5,443 bases of DNA from an uncultured bacterium (lineage in GTDB: Bacteria > Bacteroidota > Bacteroidia > Bacteroidales > Paludibacteraceae), in the NCBI GenBank assembly GCA_946183755.1, contig CAMHCZ010000121.1, forward strand, positions 1 through 5,443. Reading direction: 5' to 3'. Every line of letters starts with the position of its first letter. Within the stretch, counting starts at the first letter, position 1. The notes under the pieces were generated by a model, which worked only from the letters and a program-made list of their open reading frames with translations, ran no database searches and had not been told where the DNA came from. Shown here in pieces: positions 1 through 5,443 of the stretch. The translations under genes were made by a program, and so were the position numbers.

Positions 1-1958
1 AAATATTCAGCTGGACTCCTACCTCATCTGACCTTGAAGCAGCAGACGGAGGCTCTGTAACAGTATCTGGTGTTACCTGGGACAACAGTAAACTTGGAGC
101 AAAATTGGGAAGCACTTCTGCTTTCGCTGTATTAACCTTATCTAGCGGAACGTTCGAAGTCGGCGATGTTATTACTGTAACTATGCAGAACACGAGTCAT
201 CAAATTGGCATATTCTTGTACGACGCAGATGCGACAAAGTATGATTACGGCAAAGCTCCACTTAAAACATCAAATGGTTCTGGAGAATTGACTGCGACAT
301 TTGACGGAAAGGACAAAATTGTAATAGCCAGAGGATCTGGAACCACAATGTATTTGCAGAAATTAGTTATTGATCGTCCTGTAAAAACTCCAGCATTGAA
401 GGCATTCCAATTAAATGGAATTGACGGCACAATAGACGAAAATGCAGGAACAGTAACAATAGAGCTTCCATACGGATCTACAGAGCCATCTGACGCGGAA
501 ATATTGGCTGCTTGTACAGTAAACTCTGCTGCAACAGAGCCAACAACCTATGATGCCGCAACGCATACAATAACTGTGACTGACGGAACAACTCCAAAGG
601 ATTATGTCCTGACTATCACTTACGCAGCAGCAAAAACAGATGCGACATTGAAAACTCTGTCATACGATGGAAATGCAATAAAATTGACAGACGGAACTTA
701 CTCATACGATGTTGAGTTGCCATTCGGAACCGTAGATATTCCTACTGTAACTTACGAAATGAATGACGAGACCGCATCAGCAATACCAACTCAGGCTACA
801 GCTCTTCCTGGCGCAGCAAAAGTTGAAGTAACTGCACAGGACGGAACAACAAAACTTACTTATACAGTAAACTTCACTGTAAAAGCGACTGCAAGCACCG
901 ACGCCACTTTGAAATCATTAAAGGCTGGCGACAAAACTATAAACTTGGTAGAAGACCAATATGATTATAATGTAGAATTGCCTGCCGGCACAACAGAAGC
1001 TCCTGCATTAACTTATGTGTTGAACGACGAGACCGCAACAGCTGTAGTGACAAACGCGACAAGCGTAACAGGCGCAGCAAAAGTTGAAGTAACTGCACAG
1101 GACGGAACAACAAAACTTACTTATAATGTACAGTTCGCTCTTGCAAATGCTCCTAAGACATTGCTGGCATTGCCATTCAACAATGGTGTGAAGGGTTACA
1201 TCTATAACGCAACACCTTCTGATCCAAATTACACAGCAAATACAATCTATGTGCCTTACATTGGTGCAACTACACCAACAGCAGGAGCAGCAACAGTAGG
1301 TGAAGAAACAACATCAGCTGAAGTCGCTACAGACAAAGTCACATTGTCTTCATCTGTTGACGGCTCTACTCAGGATTATGCATTGGCATTCATGCAGTTG
1401 ACTCCAGAGACTATAGACCTGACAACTCCATATACTCACACATTCGATGGAACAGAGATTGGCAGCTGGATATACAGTGTATATGGATACGACTCATCTA
1501 AAGGATTAAAGTTCGCAAAAACTACAAATGACGCAAACAACATGCGTAGCGCTGAAGGAAAGACAAGAATCGTGTTTGCAATCCCAGCAGGTGTAACTCA
1601 TGTAGAGTTGACTTCAGCAGGAACTAAGCGTAACATAAAGATTACAGCAGATGGTGTAACCACTGAATATAACGCTGCAAATTCGTACGCATTTGACTTA
1701 GCTGGCACAGAGGCATCATTAGTAATGGTTGAGTCAAACCAGACAGGTGGTGACGGCGGTTTCTCTGCAATCACATTGTCAGCTACATCAGCACCTGCAA
1801 CAGGCGTTGACGAGGCAGAGGCTGAGGTTGTAAAGACTTACTACATCAGCGCTGACGGCAAGACTTACAACGCAGCAGTCAAGGGATTGCCACTCATCAA
1901 GGTTGAGGAGCTGAGCAACGGCACAATCAAGACAAGCAAGATCATGATTGAGGATTAA
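1..1958 (+). CDS. Large secreted/surface protein with tandem cadherin-like beta-sandwich modules and T9SS-like C-terminal tail (5' partial)
   Basis: The frame is open from base 3 to the TAA at 1956-1958 (651 residues visible), so the true start and any signal peptide lie left of the window. A TTG at 105 is in frame, but 34 coherent codons precede it, so it is not the start. Visible domains: a beta-sandwich to about residue 125, ending in ARGSGTTMYLQKLVID; three tandem beta modules of about 80-87 residues (nt 387-623, 636-893, 897-1139) with the pattern DATLKxL...Y.VELP.GT...VTAQDGTTKLTY, which fits cadherin-like beta-sandwich (PF12733) or DUF5018-like domains; a Thr/Ala-rich beta region (about 380-600); and a tail with YYISADGK, PLIKV and SNGTIKTSKI. 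The tail resembles Bacteroidota type IX secretion sorting tails, which suggests export to the cell surface or medium (inference). No enzymatic motif is visible, and only one cysteine is present. A strong terminator follows. The role is probably adhesion or carbohydrate/protein binding, but this is unproven. Confidence 0.88.
   Translation, partial: IFSWTPTSSDLEAADGGSVTVSGVTWDNSKLGAKLGSTSAFAVLTLSSGTFEVGDVITVTMQNTSHQIGIFLYDADATKYDYGKAPLKTSNGSGELTATFDGKDKIVIARGSGTTMYLQKLVIDRPVKTPALKAFQLNGIDGTIDENAGTVTIELPYGSTEPSDAEILAACTVNSAATEPTTYDAATHTITVTDGTTPKDYVLTITYAAAKTDATLKTLSYDGNAIKLTDGTYSYDVELPFGTVDIPTVTYEMNDETASAIPTQATALPGAAKVEVTAQDGTTKLTYTVNFTVKATASTDATLKSLKAGDKTINLVEDQYDYNVELPAGTTEAPALTYVLNDETATAVVTNATSVTGAAKVEVTAQDGTTKLTYNVQFALANAPKTLLALPFNNGVKGYIYNATPSDPNYTANTIYVPYIGATTPTAGAATVGEETTSAEVATDKVTLSSSVDGSTQDYALAFMQLTPETIDLTTPYTHTFDGTEIGSWIYSVYGYDSSKGLKFAKTTNDANNMRSAEGKTRIVFAIPAGVTHVELTSAGTKRNIKITADGVTTEYNAANSYAFDLAGTEASLVMVESNQTGGDGGFSAITLSATSAPATGVDEAEAEVVKTYYISADGKTYNAAVKGLPLIKVEELSNGTIKTSKIMIED
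387..623 (+). repeat. Degenerate first cadherin-like/DUF5018-like module
   Basis: This stretch codes for the first and most diverged of three tandem beta modules. It runs from TPALKAFQLNG through VTIELPYGSTEP to ITVTDGTTPKDYVLTITY. The order of landmarks (short strand with L.L, then the ELP.G(S/T) turn, then a terminal VTDGTTPKDY strand pair) matches the two better conserved modules that follow. The resemblance is at protein level; I see no long DNA identity to the other two copies. Confidence 0.6.
636..893 (+). repeat. Cadherin-like beta-sandwich module, copy A
   Basis: This tandem module begins TDATLKTLSYDG and continues with YSYDVELPFGT, YEMNDETASA and GAAKVEVTAQDGTTKLTY. It aligns with copy B at an exact spacing of 261 bp (87 codons). 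The closing AQDGTTKLTYTV strand is the signature of PF12733-type cadherin-like beta-sandwich domains, which serve as spacers or binding modules in surface proteins. Confidence 0.78.
810..864 (+). repeat. 55-bp perfect direct repeat, copy 1
   Basis: It runs from ggcgcagcaaaag to aaaacttacttata and is identical, base for base, to 1071-1125. It encodes GAAKVEVTAQDGTTKLTY, the C-terminal strands of cadherin-like module A. Identity ends abruptly on both sides (t versus a before, c versus a after). Confidence 0.95.
897..1139 (+). repeat. Cadherin-like beta-sandwich module, copy B
   Basis: This tandem module begins TDATLKSLKAGD and continues with YDYNVELPAGT, YVLNDETATA and GAAKVEVTAQDGTTKLTY. It shares its last third with copy A at the DNA level, but its first two thirds have diverged in both codons and residues. 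Confidence 0.78.
1071..1125 (+). repeat. 55-bp perfect direct repeat, copy 2
   Basis: This is the second copy of the repeat at 810-864, offset by 261 bp and therefore in the same reading frame. It encodes the same 18 residues at the end of module B. Recombination between the copies would remove or add exactly 87 codons without a frameshift. Confidence 0.95.
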
Positions 1959-1980
1959 GCAATAATCCAACAACAATAGA

Positions 1981-2018
1981 GAAAGGGATGGAACAAGTTT
2001 CCATCCTTTTCTTTTTTT
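1981..2018 (+). terminator. Rho-independent terminator after the first surface protein gene
   Basis: Bases 1981-1993 pair with 1999-2011 to form a 13-bp stem containing one G-U pair (1985 with 2007). The core GGATGGAA/TTCCATCC is perfect, the loop is five bases (1994-1998, caagt), and seven T residues follow at 2012-2018. It lies 22 bases after the TAA, so it should end the upstream transcript and separate it from the next gene. Flanking A and T runs would also allow some function on the reverse strand, but no gene is seen there. Confidence 0.92.
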
Positions 2019-2060
2019 ATATTTATGCTCTATAACATATCGTAAAAATCGCCTTGACAC

Positions 2061-2098
2061 TGTGATATAACATAAAAACTCATTAAGTTTGTATGATG
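2061..2098 (+). promoter_or_regulatory. Candidate Bacteroidetes-type promoter for the 924-residue protein gene
   Basis: TAAGTTTG at 2084-2091 matches the Bacteroidetes -7 consensus TAnnTTTG exactly. The -33 region is weak: only TGTG at 2061-2064 lies at about the right distance, and the better TTG at 2054-2056 is some 27 bases away, which is too far. Transcription would begin near 2095-2098 and give a leader of about 55-60 bases before the ATG at 2154. The position just after a terminator supports the call; the poor -33 box limits confidence. Confidence 0.55.
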
Positions 2099-2103
2099 TT
2101 ATA
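2066..2103. repeat. 8-base inverted repeat flanking the candidate promoter
   Basis: TATAACAT at 2066-2073 and its reverse complement ATGTTATA at 2096-2103 bracket the TAAGTTTG element with 22 bases between them. A further direct copy of TATAACAT (extending to TATAACATA) lies at 2031-2038. The arrangement could be an operator or merely AT-rich chance similarity. Confidence 0.4.
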
Positions 2104-2153
2104 AGAAGTGAAGTTCAAAATAGAACTAACAACATGGAATTCTATACTATTTG

Positions 2154-2243
2154 ATGAGCCTCTTTACAAACACTATTAACTATACTAAATCCGCATTGGT
2201 AACGGGATTCGCATTATGCGCCGCTGCCATGGCGTCTTTTGCG
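2154..2243 (+). other. Signal peptide coding region
   Basis: Residues 1-30 carry Lys12, the hydrophobic stretch ALVTGFALCAAAMASFA and a likely signal peptidase I cut after Ala30 (Ser at -3, Ala at -1), leaving Gln31 as the mature N-terminus. The residue before Cys22 is Leu, which does not fit a lipobox, so a soluble or T9SS-routed export product is favoured over a lipoprotein. Confidence 0.8.
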
Positions 2244-4928
2244 CAAAGGCCAAGCATGCTGCCTACGCGCACCCTGCTGATAGAGAAAGACACCGTAATC
2301 TACGCAAACGAATCTATAACAACACTCACTGCCGGTGACACTGCGAACTGGGTGTGCGTGCCTCAGCATTACTTAAAAGATAAAACGTACAGCAGCGAGG
2401 ATATGGGTGTAGCCACAGGAACAAGACAATGCGAAGGCGTCGCAGCTGGCGGTACAAAAACCAAGATTTACCCTTACAGCACATCGTCCATCCTGCACAT
2501 GAACGTCAGCAATGTCAGGACAGCCAGAGTGTACATGGTGATAGACAACAACAACCGAGGCGCAAGAATACATGCGAACAAAGTTAGCGAGATAACATCC
2601 GAGACTCAGGATTTGACTCAAAGCGGACGAACAGAAGAAACCCAGATAACTTCAAACAACACCAACAAGGAGATGGACTTCGTGCTGGATATGAAGGACC
2701 TGGAGCCTAAAGACAATTACATACTCACCGTGCGCGGATTCGGCACAGCCTCATCATACTCATACTTGTACGCAGTGAAGCTTTATGCAGCCAACACTCC
2801 GACACTGAGGCTCGAAAGTGGTGATCCAAAGACCATCGTGACTGCCAGAAGCGCCATTGAGCCAATCGTGATAAGGTGGACCAACCCGAATGGCAACACC
2901 GAAGTCCCAACAATAAACTGGACAAACGGAAGCAAGCCAGGATGGATGAGTGTGGTGATGGACGGCAGCAAAAAGACAATCACAATAAGCGGCACACCTG
3001 AAAACAATTCATACGAGACAGCCGATACCCTGAAATATGAAATCAGCATAGCCGGAGGCAACACGATAAACTGCAGCCTGAAGGTGGACAAACACGACGA
3101 CCCTGCCCCACTGTTCAGCACCAAGGAACTGAACCACAGCTATCTGCCAGGCGAAGAAGCCAACTTCACAGTGTCCTACAGCTACGCGAAAAGCGTGAGC
3201 GTGACAGGACTTCCCGAAGGATTCTGCTACAACGACAACAACGGCACTGTAACCATAACCGGACTGATGGGCGAGCAGAGCGAATACCCTAAAGTGTATA
3301 ACTACACGATAACACCTACACCGCTCGACGACTACAACGGAGAGATAATCCCATACCACGGAACGATAACAGCCATATCGCCTACAGCGCCAAGAGTGGC
3401 TTTCGTGTACACAAACGACAACATCGACGAACTGGATGCCATAGGCAAAGTATACAACGTGGTGAACACCAACTACAATGTGACAGCCATACCGAGCGAG
3501 GAAATCGGAGAATACGACGCCGAGATACTCGCGCCATACGACCTGATTGTGCTGCACGAGTCGGCCAACAGTTCAAGCTCCGGAGCGCTGAACGTAGGCA
3601 CATGGATAGGCAACAAGCCGGTGCTCAACACCAAGGCGCACATGTACGGCAAAGACAACTGGCCTATGATGGGCGCAAACGTCACTGACGAGGGCGACGG
3701 CTACGCCAGCATCAGCGACATATACAGAAACCACAGAATCTTCAACGGCATCGACACTGAATACGGCACGATAGACATTAGCGGAAACATTAGAGGCGTG
3801 TACCTGCCAGGCAAGAAAGAGTCTGTCATCTATTCAATAGCATCAAATTCCGCAGGAAACACAGCCATAATCGAGGAGAACAACGGAAACACCGGAAGCA
3901 ACAAATACATGATGATAGCTATCGGCTCCGACAATCCAGAGAAAGCCATAGAAGAGAGTCTGACAACCGACGGCCGTAAGCTCGTAAAGAACGCCTGCGA
4001 CTACCTTCTGAACAACAACGAGCTGTGGACAACGACAGAAAGAAGCAAGGAAGCGGAGATTAAGAGTCTCACGCTCAATGGCGCGACCGGAGTTTTCGAC
4101 GGCGAATACATCTACGTCCGACTGCTTGCCGACACCACTGAGACGAGTGAACTCACACATGTGATACCAAACATCGTGATATCCGACAACGCCACAATAA
4201 CAAACGACGGAGTGGCAATGGACTTCAGCAACGAGAAAGAAGTGCACTACACCGTCACAAGCGAGGACAACAACTACTCGACTACATACACCGTCGTTGT
4301 GGAGCTGATAGACGCAGCACTGGAAACACCATACTTAGACTCGATAGGAGGTGCCGGTCTGGAATATTACAAGCCAGAAGCGATATACAGCCGCAACGGA
4401 ACACTGACATACATGCCGGCATACGCCAAGGAAGACGCAGCGCTATGGACACAGAGCGGCGAGGCTGAAGGCACAGCCAGCGTGCTGAGAATAAGCGCAA
4501 ACGCCAGCCTGACCATCATGGTGAAGGATCCAAGCACAGTGACCGTGGGCATGTCAGCGACCGGAGGACGTGAGTTCAAGGCATACATAGACGGAACGAT
4601 GATCTCGACAACAAAGGTCAAGTCGCTCGCCAAAGCGGAGATAAACGTGGATGTGAACCTCCCAGGCGTGCACTTCATAACAATCGACAACATCGGTACA
4701 GGAAACTCTGTGATAGGCTTCATCAAGATAACATCAATGAACACAACTTCTGTCATAACATCCGAGACCACAGAGTCCGACAACGACAAGGAAGTTGTAA
4801 GCACAGAGTATTACACCTTCGATGGAAAGAAGATAGGCAACAACGTGATGACAGAGACTCCGGTGATAAAAGTGACAAAATTCAGCAACGGAAGCATCAG
4901 CGTGGACAAGGTGCAGAAGATAAAGTAA
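2154..4928 (+). CDS. Exported multidomain protein: putative-Ig modules, ThuA/GATase1-like domain, cadherin-like module, T9SS-like tail
   Basis: It encodes 924 residues from ATG 2154; the in-frame TTG at 2151 adds one codon and is less likely. Residues 1-30 form a signal peptide (Lys12, a hydrophobic core, then SFA before Gln31). Domains that follow: a beta domain to about 215, ending in VRGFGTASSYSYLYAVKLYA; two putative-Ig (He_PIG-like) modules, about 216-312 (PGWMS...TITISGTPEN) and 318-410 (GLPEGFCYNDNNGTVTITG); an alpha/beta domain, about 414-619 (RVAFVY, YDLIVLHES, KPVLNTKAHMYG, NHRIFNGID, ACDYLL) resembling the ThuA/class I glutamine amidotransferase fold; a cadherin-like module, about 635-720; a beta-sandwich, about 722-861; and a tail with EYYTFDGK, PVIKV and SNGSI. 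The alpha/beta domain's only cysteine is Cys615 in its last helix, so an amidotransferase activity is unlikely. Secretion by the type IX route and a surface-binding role are inferences. No terminator follows, and panB begins 30 bases later. Confidence 0.9.
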   Translation: MSLFTNTINYTKSALVTGFALCAAAMASFAQRPSMLPTRTLLIEKDTVIYANESITTLTAGDTANWVCVPQHYLKDKTYSSEDMGVATGTRQCEGVAAGGTKTKIYPYSTSSILHMNVSNVRTARVYMVIDNNNRGARIHANKVSEITSETQDLTQSGRTEETQITSNNTNKEMDFVLDMKDLEPKDNYILTVRGFGTASSYSYLYAVKLYAANTPTLRLESGDPKTIVTARSAIEPIVIRWTNPNGNTEVPTINWTNGSKPGWMSVVMDGSKKTITISGTPENNSYETADTLKYEISIAGGNTINCSLKVDKHDDPAPLFSTKELNHSYLPGEEANFTVSYSYAKSVSVTGLPEGFCYNDNNGTVTITGLMGEQSEYPKVYNYTITPTPLDDYNGEIIPYHGTITAISPTAPRVAFVYTNDNIDELDAIGKVYNVVNTNYNVTAIPSEEIGEYDAEILAPYDLIVLHESANSSSSGALNVGTWIGNKPVLNTKAHMYGKDNWPMMGANVTDEGDGYASISDIYRNHRIFNGIDTEYGTIDISGNIRGVYLPGKKESVIYSIASNSAGNTAIIEENNGNTGSNKYMMIAIGSDNPEKAIEESLTTDGRKLVKNACDYLLNNNELWTTTERSKEAEIKSLTLNGATGVFDGEYIYVRLLADTTETSELTHVIPNIVISDNATITNDGVAMDFSNEKEVHYTVTSEDNNYSTTYTVVVELIDAALETPYLDSIGGAGLEYYKPEAIYSRNGTLTYMPAYAKEDAALWTQSGEAEGTASVLRISANASLTIMVKDPSTVTVGMSATGGREFKAYIDGTMISTTKVKSLAKAEINVDVNLPGVHFITIDNIGTGNSVIGFIKITSMNTTSVITSETTESDNDKEVVSTEYYTFDGKKIGNNVMTETPVIKVTKFSNGSISVDKVQKIK

Positions 4929-4958
4929 CCAAACAAAACAGAACAATAAAAACAAGAA

Positions 4959-5443
4959 ATGTCTAAATACACAATCACAGACACAAGGAAAGTAACGACA
5001 AAGCGTTTCCTTGAGATGAAGCAAAAGGGCGAGAAGATAAGCATGCTCACCAGTTATGACTACACTACTGCGAGCGTTGTTGACGCCGCCGGAATAGACT
5101 CGATACTCGTGGGCGACTCCGCCGCGAACGTAATGGCTGGATACAGCACTACCCTGCCGATGACACTCGACCAAATGATATACCACGCAAGCAGCGTAGT
5201 GAGAGCGGTGAAGAGAGCTCTTGTGGTTGTGGATATGCCTTTCGGAACATACCAGGGAAACGCCGACTTGGCATTAGAGTCGGCTGTGAGAATAATGAAA
5301 GAAAGCGGCGCCGACGCTCTGAAGCTCGAGGGAGGCGAGGAGATACTTCCCTCAGTGAAAAAGATACTCAGCGCGGGAATTCCTATATGCGGACACTTGG
5401 GACTGACGCCGCAGTCGATAAACAAGTTCGGAAGCTATGTGGT
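4959..5443 (+). CDS. panB: 3-methyl-2-oxobutanoate hydroxymethyltransferase (ketopantoate synthesis), 3' partial
   Basis: PanB transfers a hydroxymethyl group from 5,10-methylenetetrahydrofolate to 2-oxoisovalerate, giving ketopantoate, the first committed step towards pantothenate and coenzyme A; it acts in the cytoplasm as an oligomeric TIM barrel. The first 161 residues are present. Family landmarks are intact: MLTSYDYTTA (29-38), VGDS (51-54) and VDMPF (91-95), whose Asp53 and Asp92 correspond to the metal/substrate aspartates Asp45 and Asp84 of E. coli PanB; KLEGGEE (122-128) with the Lys122 and Glu124 equivalents of Lys112 and Glu114; and CGHLGLTPQS (144-153). About 100-110 residues, including the catalytic glutamate near E. 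coli Glu181, lie beyond the right edge. The ATG at 4959 follows an A-rich leader typical of Bacteroidota. The gene begins 30 bases after the upstream stop with no terminator between, so read-through from the surface protein gene is likely. Confidence 0.97.
   Translation, partial: MSKYTITDTRKVTTKRFLEMKQKGEKISMLTSYDYTTASVVDAAGIDSILVGDSAANVMAGYSTTLPMTLDQMIYHASSVVRAVKRALVVVDMPFGTYQGNADLALESAVRIMKESGADALKLEGGEEILPSVKKILSAGIPICGHLGLTPQSINKFGSYV

Noticed and set aside
105..107. TTG as start codon of the first protein
   Set aside because: The frame is open from base 3 with 34 codons of similar beta-rich protein before the TTG, and no signal peptide or promoter lies there; the gene continues beyond the left edge.
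1981..2018. Hairpin after the first gene as a riboswitch or small RNA
   Set aside because: A single short stem with a five-base loop and a T run right after a stop codon is fully explained as a Rho-independent terminator.
2054..2071. TTGACA at 2054 with TATAAC at 2066 as a sigma-70-type promoter
   Set aside because: The two hexamers are separated by only six bases, far short of the usual 16-18, and no good -10 hexamer lies at the correct distance; the Bacteroidetes-type TAAGTTTG fits the organism better.
2144..2153. TACTATTTG just before the ATG as a second TAnnTTTG promoter element
   Set aside because: It has three rather than two bases between TA and TTTG and lies against the start codon, which would leave almost no leader.
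2205..2220. Possible lipoprotein signal at Cys22 of the second surface protein
   Set aside because: The residues before the cysteine are Phe-Ala-Leu; Leu at -1 does not fit the lipobox, whereas a good signal peptidase I site (SFA before Gln31) follows.
3009..3557. Reverse-strand open frame of 182 codons within the second surface gene, and several shorter reverse-strand frames across the window
   Set aside because: They lie opposite strongly supported genes, translate to Val/Cys/His/Arg-rich low-sense protein with no recognisable domain, and arise from the scarcity of reverse stops opposite the biased codons of the real genes.

Overview
The window looks like chromosomal DNA from a member of the Bacteroidota, most likely order Bacteroidales. 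Four things point there: two large secreted beta-sandwich proteins that end in a short, shared C-terminal tail resembling type IX secretion sorting tails; a TAnnTTTG promoter element; A-rich leaders without a clear Shine-Dalgarno sequence; and a PanB protein. Species cannot be given from the sequence alone. All genes in the window read on the + strand.

Layout. (1) Bases 1-1958 hold the 3' part of a large surface or secreted protein gene whose frame is open to the left edge. Its visible 651 residues contain an N-terminal beta-sandwich, three tandem cadherin-like/DUF5018-like beta-sandwich modules (two of them share a perfect 55-bp DNA repeat), another beta-rich domain and the C-terminal tail. 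(2) Bases 1959-2153 are intergenic: a strong Rho-independent terminator, then a candidate Bacteroidetes promoter set between copies of an 8-base inverted repeat. (3) Bases 2154-4928 encode a complete 924-residue exported protein. It has a signal peptide, a beta domain, two putative-Ig modules, an alpha/beta domain that looks like the ThuA/class I glutamine amidotransferase fold without a catalytic cysteine, a cadherin-like module, a beta-sandwich and the same type of tail. (4) After only 30 bases without a terminator, bases 4959-5443 hold the first 161 codons of panB, the first committed enzyme of pantothenate synthesis, cut by the right edge.

The two large proteins appear to be divergent members of one architectural family. 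Both have a sandwich near the start ending in an RGxGT...YL pattern, cadherin-like modules, a sandwich before the tail, and a tail whose last 22 residues align without gaps. They are probably exported by the same route and act at the cell surface or outside the cell; their ligands cannot be read from the sequence. PanB is a cytoplasmic housekeeping enzyme, and its closeness to the second surface gene suggests co-transcription rather than shared function. I see no RNA gene, CRISPR array or insertion sequence.
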